From Sediminicola sp963974715 (GTDB lineage: Bacteria > Bacteroidota > Bacteroidia > Flavobacteriales > Flavobacteriaceae): a stretch of 64,000 nucleotides of DNA. Under the pieces are notes generated by a model. That model saw only the letters and a program-made list of their open reading frames with translations. It made no database searches and was not told the origin of the DNA. A program made the position numbers and the translations under genes. Shown here piece after piece: positions 1-8,508 of this stretch. The stretch covers positions 1-64,000 of the forward strand of contig CAXBDK010000009.1 of the NCBI GenBank assembly GCA_963974715.1. Direction: 5' to 3'. Every line of letters starts with the position of its first letter. The first letter of the stretch is position 1.

Positions 1-1628
1 ACCAGATTGGTGTTGGGGACATCAAGGGGCAGGGCGCTGCCTATCTTTATGGTCTTGGCCACACTGGGCACCCCATTGGCATCCAGGGCAAAGAGCATAT
101 AGTATCCCGGTGGCAATAGATTTCGGTTGGGGATGGTTAGTTGATGGGTACGGCTCCCTGATCCCGTCAAAGGAATCCTTCGCTGTTCGTTGTTGGTGCT
201 ATGGGTGGCGGCGGAGAAACGGATAAGACTGAACTCGGTCACGTCCGAATCGGTGGTAACTTCAATTACATCCCCATAATCTACAACGGCCTCCTCGTAA
301 TACCCTGCGGCATTCCCGGTATTGATATTGGTGATCACCGGTCTCTCGGCAAGACTGTTGTCCGAATTGAACAGATATGGAGGACTGTATATTTCGGCAT
401 TAAAATGGTTTTCGCAACCATTTAACAAGTTGTTGCAGAGTCCGCCCCCGCCCACGAATACCCGTCCGTCCGTCATCAGGATGGCCACACTGTGGTAGGT
501 TCTGGCCTCGTGCATCAGGGCCATGGTGGTCCAGGAATTGTTGGTGGGATCAAAAAGTTCCGCTTCCAATCGCGATCCTTGATCGGTGAATACGGCGCCC
601 CTGTCCAGTCCGCCCGTTACCAGTACGGTGCCATCGGGAAGTACGGTACTGTTGTGCATGGTCCTATTAAAGGCCAAGTTTCCCGCAAAGGTAACATTTG
701 GAAATTCCCCATAACCGGTTCCGTTAAGGTCTATTACATAGGAATTGTCCTTGGCAGGGGTATTGCTGGAAAAATCGGCCCCATAGGACTCAGCACCGCC
801 CACCTTAAGTATTTTGTCCACATCGAACATCACCGTGGTGCCCTTCATGGAATAGGTATCGCCCCCCCTGGGGCCTGCATCGACAATCTCCCCGCCCGGC
901 GCCTCCGTGTCGATCCAGTGCATCCTTTCGCTGGGCCCGGCATGGAAGAGCTTTCCGTTGGAAGCGGGCCACAGCCATATATGGTTGTCCACCCTGTATT
1001 CGCCTTGTTTTTCCAGAAAAAGGTCATTGGAGGTATAGATATCCTCTCCCGTAATATTGGGCAGTTCGACCCACCCGGTAAGGGGCGACCAGATCTCGGC
1101 ATCCTTGCCGCCATTGTTGCCGGCGCCACCGCTCCAAGAGCCCCCGACGGTAAAGACGGCCCCGTTGGAAAGGGTCACATTTCCTTGGTAGCCCCTGGGG
1201 ATGTTCATATCCTGTGCCACGGACCAGACCCCGGTCTTGGGGTCGTAGATACTGGTGCGTTCGCTGGTGGTACCACCGGCGGACAAGATCCGCCCATCCG
1301 CCAGGTTGTTGATGCCCGGACAGAACATATCGTGGTCCGTATTGGACGTAAATTCTCCCAACGCGGTGCCATCGGGCCCCATAAAGGGGTCATAGATTTC
1401 GGTAAAGGTCATGCCGTCCCCGATCTCCATAAAGGTATTCCTGAACTGGGACGACCAGGTGAGCAGACGCCCATCCGGGAGGTTCGCCACGGCCACCGGA
1501 ACGATTCCAAAGGGGACAGGTTCGCTGAATTCACCTACTTCGGAGCGATCCTGTGCACAGGTCGCCACAATGGCCAAAGAACTCAGTAAAAGGATAAAAT
1601 ATCTTTGAAGGGGGTTAAATTGTCCCAT
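1..1628 (-). CDS. Galactose-oxidase-like copper radical oxidase (kelch propeller plus DUF1929), 3' end beyond window
   Basis: Read by translating the minus strand from ATG at 1628-1626; 542 codons stay open to the window edge, so the C-terminus is missing. A hydrophobic signal sequence (about residues 8-24) predicts export. Kelch-type repeats follow, then a beta-sandwich C-terminal domain of the DUF1929 type. Every active-site residue known from fungal galactose/glyoxal oxidases is present: Cys103 (in DMFCPG) and Tyr147 (in PRGYQ) for the Cys-Tyr cofactor, Trp165 (GGSWSGG) for stacking, Tyr378-His379 (ARTYHS) and His476 (SAATHS) as copper ligands. The family oxidises primary alcohols or aldehydes with O2, giving H2O2; the substrate here is unknown. 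The large plus-strand ORF opposite is a codon shadow. It is divergent from the exopolysaccharide operon. Confidence 0.88.
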   Translation of the reverse strand, partial: MGQFNPLQRYFILLLSSLAIVATCAQDRSEVGEFSEPVPFGIVPVAVANLPDGRLLTWSSQFRNTFMEIGDGMTFTEIYDPFMGPDGTALGEFTSNTDHDMFCPGINNLADGRILSAGGTTSERTSIYDPKTGVWSVAQDMNIPRGYQGNVTLSNGAVFTVGGSWSGGAGNNGGKDAEIWSPLTGWVELPNITGEDIYTSNDLFLEKQGEYRVDNHIWLWPASNGKLFHAGPSERMHWIDTEAPGGEIVDAGPRGGDTYSMKGTTVMFDVDKILKVGGAESYGADFSSNTPAKDNSYVIDLNGTGYGEFPNVTFAGNLAFNRTMHNSTVLPDGTVLVTGGLDRGAVFTDQGSRLEAELFDPTNNSWTTMALMHEARTYHSVAILMTDGRVFVGGGGLCNNLLNGCENHFNAEIYSPPYLFNSDNSLAERPVITNINTGNAAGYYEEAVVDYGDVIEVTTDSDVTEFSLIRFSAATHSTNNEQRRIPLTGSGSRTHQLTIPNRNLLPPGYYMLFALDANGVPSVAKTIKIGSALPLDVPNTNL

Positions 1629-1656
1629 TTAATTTCGCTTTAAAAAAACTGTTAGA

Positions 1657-1664
1657 CAAAGTTA
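1657..1664 (-). promoter_or_regulatory. Candidate -7 element of the oxidase gene
   Basis: The minus strand reads TAACTTTG, matching the Bacteroidota -7 consensus TAnnTTTG, 29 bases upstream of the ATG. No clear -33 TTTG is seen at the usual spacing, so this is a tentative call. Confidence 0.4.
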
Positions 1665-1846
1665 AACGTATATAACGGGGATGTTTTAATTAAAACGGTG
1701 AAATCGGATAATTACTCGTTTAAAAACAGCCCAAATTATAAGCATGCTAGTGGAATTGGACAATAGGGGTTTTTTGTATTTTTTTTAAATGTAACGCAAA
1801 AATACAACAACATTTTTTAATTATTGTCAGTTCTTTTTACGGTTTA

Positions 1847-1875
1847 AAAAACGGCCGTTTTTAGAAGTATATTTG
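1847..1875 (+). promoter_or_regulatory. Palindrome plus -7 element upstream of the exopolysaccharide operon
   Basis: A perfect 16-bp palindrome, AAAAACGGCCGTTTTT (1847-1862), lies five bases before TATATTTG (1868-1875), a perfect match to TAnnTTTG. A weak TTTA at 1843-1846 could serve as the -33 box, which would put the palindrome between the two promoter elements, a normal place for an operator. The predicted leader to the ATG at 2086 is about 200 nt. Confidence 0.5.
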
Positions 1876-1942
1876 CCAAGTGGGAGGTGGTCGTATATCT
1901 TGGAAAGTGAATGTTGAAGGACCCGCTTTTTGAAAAAAAAAG

Positions 1943-1983
1943 AATGACCCAAAATCATCTTTAGACGATTATTTTGGATCATT
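1943..1983 (+). other. Long imperfect hairpin in the exopolysaccharide leader
   Basis: Left arm starts AATGACCCAAAAT and right arm ends ATTTTGGATCATT: 12 of 13 outer positions pair, then three more pairs after one mismatch, with a 7-nt loop at 1960-1966. No T-run follows at once, so it is not a clear terminator. It could be a leader structure or an operator. Confidence 0.5.
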
Positions 1984-2085
1984 AAACGAATTAAAACGTC
2001 ATTTTTCTTTGGAACTGCATGGGTTGGGTATATTAGCCCATCTTTCGGTTCGAGGAAGAAAAATCGACATTAAAATAATGGAATT

Positions 2086-4020
2086 ATGATCAACGATTAC
2101 GTAACCAATAATCTTCACAAATACGCTTCCAAATGGCTTGTCCTTTTAATAGATCTTTGTACGGTTGCCATTAGTTTTATGTTCTCTTATTTCATCCGGT
2201 TCAACCTAACGCTGGATTTTGATATCGAAAAACTGTTCCTCCAACTGCCCGTAGTGGTGCTGGCAGGGCTGGTATCTTTTTTGGTGCTGGGTTCCTATAA
2301 GGGAGTGGTCAGGCATACGGGCCTTAGGGACGTTTACAATATTTTTAATGCGGTCTGCCTTTCCAGTATCCTTACCATTTTTGTGGTACTGTTCAATAAG
2401 GAAGAACTATTGGTGGACGAGTTCACCATTCCACTTTCCATTATAGTGATCCACAGTATGATCAGCTTTATGGGGCTTACTGCCTCCAGGTATATTGTAA
2501 AGACCCTTTATGGAAACTTTGTAAAAAGGTACAAGGAGACCAAGAACGTTCTTATCTATGGAGCGGGGGAATCAGGAATACTTACCTACAATGCACTTTC
2601 CGGGCATTCCCAGAGCAATGCAAGGGTGGTCGGATATATAGACAACGACAATCTTAAGGTGGGCAAGAGCATCAACGGGGTAATGGTATTTTCCAAAAAG
2701 GAACTGACCGAGGAATTTGTAAGACAGAAGGAAATCTCCGAGGTTATCTTTTCCATACAGAACATAGACCCCAGCGACCTAAGGGAACTTGTTGAGGGAC
2801 TGGTGGACTTTCCCGTTCAGGTGAAGATCGTACCTCCCGTAGAGGATTGGATCAACGGCGAGCTTAAGCTTTCGCAGATCAAACAGGTACAGATAGAAGA
2901 TCTTTTGAACCGAAAGCCCATCACCATCAAAAAATCCAAAATTTCGGAAGAACTGAAGGGCAAAGTGGTGTTCGTCACGGGAGGGGCCGGATCTATAGGC
3001 AGTGAACTGGCCAGACAGATAGCGGGGTACCAGTACAAGTCGCTCGTGATCATCGATCAGGCGGAATCCGCACTGTACGACCTGCAACAGGAACTGAAAA
3101 GGAACGGACACCATAATTTTATCCCCATTGTTGCCGACATCAGGGACAAAAATAGGATGAACCACCTCTTCCAGGAACATATGCCCAATATCGTTTTCCA
3201 TGCGGCCGCTTATAAACACGTGCCCTTAATGGAATACAATGCTTATGAGGCGATCAAGATAAACGTTGCCGGGACCAAGGCCATTGCAGACCTTTCCATA
3301 CAGTATAACGTGGACAAGTTTATATTTGTCTCCACGGACAAGGCGGTAAACCCCACCAATGTGATGGGCGCTACCAAAAGGATCGCCGAAATGTACATTA
3401 GCTGTGCACAGCATGAGGGCAAGACCAAATTTATCACCACTAGGTTCGGAAACGTGCTGGGGTCCAACGGATCGGTCATACCCCTGTTCAAAAAACAGAT
3501 CGAAAAGGGCGGACCCCTAACGGTGACCCACAAAGAGGTTACCCGCTATTTTATGACCATACCGGAAGCCTCCCAATTGGTACTGGAAGCTGGCTCCATG
3601 GGGACGGGTGGGGAAATCTTCCTGTTCGATATGGGAGAGTCCGTAAAAATTTTCGACCTTGCCAAGAACATGATAAAACTTTCGGGCCTATCCTATCCCA
3701 ACGACATCGATATCAAGGTAACGGGACTGAGACCAGGCGAAAAACTCTACGAGGAACTTTTGGCCAATGGGGAGAATACCTTACCAACGTACCATAAGAA
3801 AATAATGATAAGCAAGGTACGGGAACTGGAATATACCAATGTTCGCGCCAAAATAGACGAGCTTTGCGTGAACAATATGTTCTTTAACGGCAACATCATT
3901 AAACTGATGAAAGAGATCGTTCCGGAATATATATCCCAAAATTCCGTATTTTCGGAACTGGACGCCAAGCCTTCCCCAAAAAATAGTGTCGAAAAAAACC
4001 AAAATATCCTACAATCATAA
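2086..4020 (+). CDS. Membrane UDP-sugar 4,6-dehydratase/epimerase, FlaA1/CapD/WbpM type
   Basis: 644 aa. The N-terminus has about four membrane helices (residues 14-37, 52-70, 86-104 and 113-132). Next comes a first Rossmann-like domain with GAGESG at 159-164, then a catalytic extended-SDR domain with the NAD(P) motif GGAGSIG at 299-305. Ser416, Met427 and Lys431 (in STDKAVNP..NVMGATKR) form the Ser-Met-Lys triad typical of long WbpM-type enzymes, in which Met replaces Tyr. The family converts UDP-GlcNAc-type donors to 4-keto-6-deoxy sugars at the start of surface polysaccharide synthesis. It is the first gene of a three-gene operon with export and chain-length genes. The exact sugar product cannot be read from sequence. 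Confidence 0.9.
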   Translation: MINDYVTNNLHKYASKWLVLLIDLCTVAISFMFSYFIRFNLTLDFDIEKLFLQLPVVVLAGLVSFLVLGSYKGVVRHTGLRDVYNIFNAVCLSSILTIFVVLFNKEELLVDEFTIPLSIIVIHSMISFMGLTASRYIVKTLYGNFVKRYKETKNVLIYGAGESGILTYNALSGHSQSNARVVGYIDNDNLKVGKSINGVMVFSKKELTEEFVRQKEISEVIFSIQNIDPSDLRELVEGLVDFPVQVKIVPPVEDWINGELKLSQIKQVQIEDLLNRKPITIKKSKISEELKGKVVFVTGGAGSIGSELARQIAGYQYKSLVIIDQAESALYDLQQELKRNGHHNFIPIVADIRDKNRMNHLFQEHMPNIVFHAAAYKHVPLMEYNAYEAIKINVAGTKAIADLSIQYNVDKFIFVSTDKAVNPTNVMGATKRIAEMYISCAQHEGKTKFITTRFGNVLGSNGSVIPLFKKQIEKGGPLTVTHKEVTRYFMTIPEASQLVLEAGSMGTGGEIFLFDMGESVKIFDLAKNMIKLSGLSYPNDIDIKVTGLRPGEKLYEELLANGENTLPTYHKKIMISKVRELEYTNVRAKIDELCVNNMFFNGNIIKLMKEIVPEYISQNSVFSELDAKPSPKNSVEKNQNILQS

Positions 4021-4057
4021 GTAGCTTTGATCCATACTTATATACAATCATGACCAT

Positions 4058-4828
4058 ATGAAAAAAGTAACGTTGAGCCAGTATTTCGTTTATTCGGTAA
4101 GTGTTTTGCTATTGTTCGCATCCTGCGCTTCCAAACAGGACATTGTCTATTTCCAGAATGCCAGTGAGTTCGAGACCATAGTAAGCAATAATTCCTTTAA
4201 CAACAAGTTTAAGGTAGACGATGTGGTGAGCATAGTGGTTTCTACCCTGGATCCCGTTGCCAGTTCCCCATTTAACCTTTTCAAGGGTGCCGAAGAGGGC
4301 GGAATACGTCCGGAACAGGTAGATTATATCATAGATAAGGAGGGCAACATAGACTTTCCCGTTTTGGGCGCCGTAAAAATAGTGGGACTTTCCCCTGAAG
4401 AGGTAAAAGTGTTGTTAAAGGATAAATTAAAGGATTATCTAAAAGATCCTATTATCAATATCCGTTTAAAGAACTTTACCGTTACGATCTTGGGCGAGGT
4501 AAACAGGCCAGGTACCTATCCCGTAAACGGGGAGCAGATCACCATTCTGGAGGCATTGGGTCTCGCCAATGACCTTACCATTAAAGGTATGCGCGATAAT
4601 ATTATGGTGATTAGGGATTTTAACGGGACCAAAGTGTATACAAGGGTGGACCTTACCAAAAAGGAATCCCTTAATTCGCCCGTATATTACCTGACGCAGA
4701 ACGATGTGGTCTACGTGGAACCCAACCAATCAGCGGTTTCATCATCCAATTTGGATACCAGGGCCTCCATTGCCGTTTCCATCGCATCCGTCCTAATAAC
4801 CTCCACGGTACTTATTCTGACAAGATAA
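4058..4828 (+). CDS. Wza-like polysaccharide export lipoprotein
   Basis: 256 aa. A lipoprotein signal ends at Cys23 (LLLFASC). A Poly_export domain follows at about 45-135, then an SLBB/soluble ligand-binding domain from about 141 (VTILGEVNRPGTYPV). A C-terminal hydrophobic helix at 235-254 could be the outer-membrane helix that forms the Wza pore. It is shorter than E. coli Wza (379 aa) and has one clear SLBB, as is usual in Flavobacteriia. It lies between the dehydratase and the Wzc-like kinase, with gaps of 37 and 24 bp, which fits one transcript and one export machine. Confidence 0.9.
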   Translation: MKKVTLSQYFVYSVSVLLLFASCASKQDIVYFQNASEFETIVSNNSFNNKFKVDDVVSIVVSTLDPVASSPFNLFKGAEEGGIRPEQVDYIIDKEGNIDFPVLGAVKIVGLSPEEVKVLLKDKLKDYLKDPIINIRLKNFTVTILGEVNRPGTYPVNGEQITILEALGLANDLTIKGMRDNIMVIRDFNGTKVYTRVDLTKKESLNSPVYYLTQNDVVYVEPNQSAVSSSNLDTRASIAVSIASVLITSTVLILTR

Positions 4829-4852
4829 TTTTTTCCCCCTTAAGTAAAGAAC

Positions 4853-7240
4853 ATGGATAACGATCCCCAAGATTTTTCCAACAGTGGCATAGATTTAAAA
4901 GAGATGGTAAGGTCCTACACAAAACATTGGAAATGGTTTGTGCTTTCGGTCCTTATCTGTATGGCGTTGGCCTATTTGAAAATTCGATATTCAACACCCG
5001 AATATGCCATACAGGCGAAGATAAAAATTCTAGAGGATGGCAATGCGGCACCGGAAATGGCCGTTTTTAAGGAACTGGATATGTTTTCCGGGGCCAAGAA
5101 CGAGGTTTTGGACGAAATTGAAGTCCTTAATTCCAGATCTAACTTTATAGAGGTGGTAAAAAACCTTAAATTGAACGTAAAGATATTGGAGGTGGGGAAT
5201 GTGGTTACCCGGGAAATCTATCACGATCCACCAATAAAACTCAATTTTATGGCGCCGGATTCCGTGGTGCACCAGGCGGATTTCGGCTTTTATCTGGATG
5301 TCGCCTCGGAATCTACCTTTGGCTTCGCCTTGGACGAGGACAGTCCCATAAAAGTGTATTCCTATGGTAAGAACATACCCACTCCCATTGGCGATGTCAT
5401 CATTACACCTAACCTAAAGACCTTGGGGAACTATAAGGGAGGGAAATTAAAGGTGTCCGTGACCCCTATTTCGGAAGTGGCGCAGGGCTATAAAAAAAAG
5501 ATTACCATCTCCAATATAGACGAGTTTTCGAATATTGTGAACATTGGACTGGAAGACGCCATACCGGACAAGGCCATGGACATTGTGAACAATCTGGTGC
5601 TTACCTACAACCAGAACGCCATAGCCGATAAGAAGGAGATTGCCGATCGTACCTTCGAGTTCATCAACGAACGGATCACCGATATAGCCGGGAGCCTTGC
5701 CAATGTCGATGAGAATGCGGAAAATTTTAAGACCGACCGTGGACTTACCGATATTGCCTCTGAAGCCAATATAAATTTAAACGTAGGGGCCGCCAACCAA
5801 CAGGAACTGCAGAATGCGCGTACCCAGTTGAACATAGCCGCTTCCATGCAGGATATTGTTTCCAATCAGGAAGGTTTTGAGGTACTGCCGTCCAACGTGG
5901 GCCTTTCGGATCCCAGTATCTCCAATACCACGGCCAAATATAACGAACTGGTACAGGAGCGTAACCGTCTTTTAAAGAGTTCCAATGAGAAGAACCCGAT
6001 CATTGTAAGTCTGGACCAACAGCTTGCGGGCCTAAAAAGGAGCATGCAGTCCAGTTTAAACAATGTTACCAATAATTTGGGGCTAACGGTGAACAGCCTT
6101 AGCAGCCAACAGTCACAGATCAATTCAAGGATCTATTCGGCCCCCAGGAACGAAAGGGCCCTTCGGGACATCACTAGACAGCAACAGACGACCGAATCCC
6201 TTTATCTTTACCTTTTACAGAAGCGGGAAGAATCACAGGTGGCCCTTGCGTCCACATCGCCGAAGTCCAAGATCATAGATAGGGCCTATAATACAAGTGA
6301 CTCCCCAATATCACCCCGTAAGGCCCTTATGATGTTGGCAGGGATGATCTTTGGGTTGTTGATTCCATTTTCGATTATTTATGTCAACGATCTTATGGAC
6401 AATAAGATCCATAACAAAGCGGGACTTGAAAAACTGGTAAAGGATATACCCGTTTTGGCAGAATTGCCCAAATTGTCCAGAAGGGACAATAAGATGATTC
6501 AAAAGGACGACCGCTCCGTATTGGCCGAATCATTAAGGATATTGAGGACCAACCTGGACTACCTGATCAAATCCAAGAAAACGGCGGGCAAGAACAATCT
6601 GATCTATGTGACTTCCAGTGTGCCCGGAGAGGGGAAGACCTTTCTTTCCTCCAACTTGGCCATGATCTTTGCCAATACCGATAAAAAGGTACTGTTGATC
6701 GGGGCGGACGTTAGGAACCCGAAACTATACAATTTCTTTTCTGGTAAGCACGTGGACAAACTTGGCAAATCCAAGGGCTCCGAAAGGACAAGGGAAGTCG
6801 GACTGACCGAATATCTATACGACGATTCCATAGGGATAAAGGATATTATCAACACCATGTTGGTGCATACCAATACGGTAGATGTGATCCATTCGGGAAA
6901 AATTCCTCCCAATCCGGCAGAGCTCTTGATGAGTGCCCGAATGAAGGGCCTATTGGAAGAGGTATCCCAAATGTACGACTATGTCATCGTGGATACGGCC
7001 CCCCTTATGGTGGTTACCGATACGCTGTTGATCACGGAATATGCGGATCATATCATCTATGTCACCAGAGCGGGTGTAACCGAGAGCAAGGTGGTGCAGT
7101 TCCCAAGGAAATTAAAGGCAGAAGGCAAACTAAAGGGACTTTCGTTCGTTGTCAACGATGTAAAGGATTCCAATTTGGGATATGGTGGGCAATATGGCTA
7201 TGGGTATGGCAAGACTCTCCAAAAATGGTGGAAATTCTAA
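4853..7240 (+). CDS. Wzc-like chain-length determinant and bacterial tyrosine kinase
   Basis: 795 aa. There is a membrane helix at about 27-45, a long periplasmic Wzz/GNVR region with coiled coil (about 250-470), and a second helix at about 497-515. The cytosolic BY-kinase domain has Walker A VPGEGKT (590-596), Walker A' GADVR (617-621) and Walker B VIVD ending at Asp714. The tail is Tyr/Gly-rich (GYGGQYGYGYG), the usual cluster of autophosphorylated tyrosines. The family controls polymer length and export with Wza. It is the last gene of the operon, with a terminator about 100 bp downstream. Confidence 0.92.
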   Translation: MDNDPQDFSNSGIDLKEMVRSYTKHWKWFVLSVLICMALAYLKIRYSTPEYAIQAKIKILEDGNAAPEMAVFKELDMFSGAKNEVLDEIEVLNSRSNFIEVVKNLKLNVKILEVGNVVTREIYHDPPIKLNFMAPDSVVHQADFGFYLDVASESTFGFALDEDSPIKVYSYGKNIPTPIGDVIITPNLKTLGNYKGGKLKVSVTPISEVAQGYKKKITISNIDEFSNIVNIGLEDAIPDKAMDIVNNLVLTYNQNAIADKKEIADRTFEFINERITDIAGSLANVDENAENFKTDRGLTDIASEANINLNVGAANQQELQNARTQLNIAASMQDIVSNQEGFEVLPSNVGLSDPSISNTTAKYNELVQERNRLLKSSNEKNPIIVSLDQQLAGLKRSMQSSLNNVTNNLGLTVNSLSSQQSQINSRIYSAPRNERALRDITRQQQTTESLYLYLLQKREESQVALASTSPKSKIIDRAYNTSDSPISPRKALMMLAGMIFGLLIPFSIIYVNDLMDNKIHNKAGLEKLVKDIPVLAELPKLSRRDNKMIQKDDRSVLAESLRILRTNLDYLIKSKKTAGKNNLIYVTSSVPGEGKTFLSSNLAMIFANTDKKVLLIGADVRNPKLYNFFSGKHVDKLGKSKGSERTREVGLTEYLYDDSIGIKDIINTMLVHTNTVDVIHSGKIPPNPAELLMSARMKGLLEEVSQMYDYVIVDTAPLMVVTDTLLITEYADHIIYVTRAGVTESKVVQFPRKLKAEGKLKGLSFVVNDVKDSNLGYGGQYGYGYGKTLQKWWKF

Positions 7241-7337
7241 GATTTGCCATAAGGCGCATCTAACCTCCCCATTGTCAAATATCGGATGGTCTGCCATCGA
7301 TAGTAGAACCGAAAGCTGTGTAACGGTAAGATTCAAA

Positions 7338-7366
7338 GGGGCCTTTCCATGTAATGGGAAGGCCCC
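7338..7366 (+). terminator. Hairpin terminator between convergent wzc-like and XRE genes
   Basis: GGGGCCTTTCCAT and ATGGGAAGGCCCC form a 13-bp stem with one mismatch or wobble and a 3-nt loop, followed by AATTATTTTT on the plus strand. It lies between two convergent genes, and may act in both directions. Confidence 0.75.
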
Positions 7367-7417
7367 AATTATTTTTGGGAAATCAATTTGGTTAGGATTC
7401 CGTGAAGGAATCTTCCA

Positions 7418-7822
7418 TCATCGATTTTGGGCCTGTTTTAATCTTTCTTCCAATTCAATTATCCGTAATTTCAGGATTTCCTTGGTCTCTTTCAAGGCCT
7501 CATTGGCCTCCTTAAGGGCATTGTTCGCCTGTAATAGGGCATGCAGTTGCTTTTGGTTGGATAGGCTGCCACTTTCTTCCATTAATTGAAGTGGATCGCT
7601 TTCGGTCCGCACAACGGAACCAGCACCGGTAAGCATCCATTCGGCATTGTATTGGGGATATTTTTCGGCAAGGGATAGCAACCATTTGGCCTGAATATCC
7701 GTCCCTTCCCTTAAGGCTCTGGAGAGTACCCCTTTGCTGGCCCCGATTTGCGCTTCCAGTTTGCTGATCGTAATCCCTTCCAAACGTGCTATTTCCTTGA
7801 AAGTAGTAAGAATGTTCTTCAT
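7418..7822 (-). CDS. Small XRE/CI-like regulator with coiled-coil tail
   Basis: 134 aa. Residues 1-70 form a Cro/CI-type helix-turn-helix with the pattern ISKLEAQIGASKGVLSRAL..TDIQAKWLLSLAEKYP, close to phage CI-repressor HTH proteins common in Bacteroidota. Residues 80-130 are a Leu/Glu/Lys heptad coiled coil, likely for oligomerisation. There is no peptidase (LexA-like) domain. It is convergent with the exopolysaccharide operon. An inverted repeat about 40 bp before the ATG could be its own operator. The target genes are unknown. Confidence 0.75.
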   Translation of the reverse strand: MKNILTTFKEIARLEGITISKLEAQIGASKGVLSRALREGTDIQAKWLLSLAEKYPQYNAEWMLTGAGSVVRTESDPLQLMEESGSLSNQKQLHALLQANNALKEANEALKETKEILKLRIIELEERLKQAQNR

Positions 7823-8508
7823 CAGGCTTAAATTTTATCCATGCGTATAGTCAAATTACAACGTTTCCTTGGGGAAACAAACCACGGTCCAATTCAAAAG
7901 TAATGAAAAAATGAAGATAATTATAATTTAGGAACCGAGGGCAATGTATTTCCAGTGCAATACAAGTTGTTGAATTCCAGTTTACTCGTTCATTGCGATT
8001 GGTATTGCCCAAGGCTTTTATGGGAACGCATGGGGGTGGTGCACATAGGGACCTTTCATTTTTGATCTTGTAGGTTACGGTTCAAGCCATTTTTTCGGCC
8101 AGATGATTTCGTCAACACCTGGCATTTAGATTGCGCTAGGGCCCGCTTTTGGTGTGCACTATTTTACTTTTCTTTCTTGTGTATAGGTAAAATATGGGCG
8201 CAGGGAACATAATTATCAAGAACAACCAATATATAAAATAATTATCTTCAAAAAATTTAAATGGGAGATAAAAAATTACTACATTTGCTTTATTAGGGGA
8301 TAAAAGGCTTCAAAATTCCAAAGATTGCCAAGCGTATTTTTTAAGTCATTATCAATTATAAGACATGGGATCATCCTATTGGAAGGGGAATTCGCCGATA
8401 TTATAGAAACTAAAGTGAGGCGATAGTTGGAAAGGGTCAAACCGGCGGATTTTAATCGATAAATCCAATCGGCAATCAGTAACCTTTACCATATAAACGG
8501 AAAGTAGC
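7823..8508. other. Intergenic region with no supported gene
   Basis: 686 bp between the minus-strand XRE gene and the 3' end of the TPR/AraC gene. It turns strongly AT-rich after about 8160. No ORF of convincing composition, RNA gene or long repeat was seen beyond the short inverted repeat near the XRE start. Confidence 0.6.
7863..7878 (-). promoter_or_regulatory. Short inverted repeat upstream of the XRE gene
   Basis: GTTTCC-TTGG-GGAAAC lies about 41 bp upstream of the minus-strand start codon. Six-base arms can occur by chance, so this is only a candidate autoregulatory operator. Confidence 0.3.

Larger units (their letters stand above)
1629..2085. other. Divergent intergenic region, oxidase / exopolysaccharide operon
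   Basis: 457 bp with no supported gene. AT-rich, with poly-T and poly-A runs. It holds the oxidase -7 element, a 16-bp palindrome next to a consensus -7 element facing right, and a long imperfect hairpin in what would be the exopolysaccharide leader. These are listed separately. Confidence 0.7.

Noticed and set aside
492..1589. 365-codon plus-strand open frame
   Set aside because: It is opposite the galactose-oxidase-like gene, has no family signal, and the minus strand reads a complete motif set.
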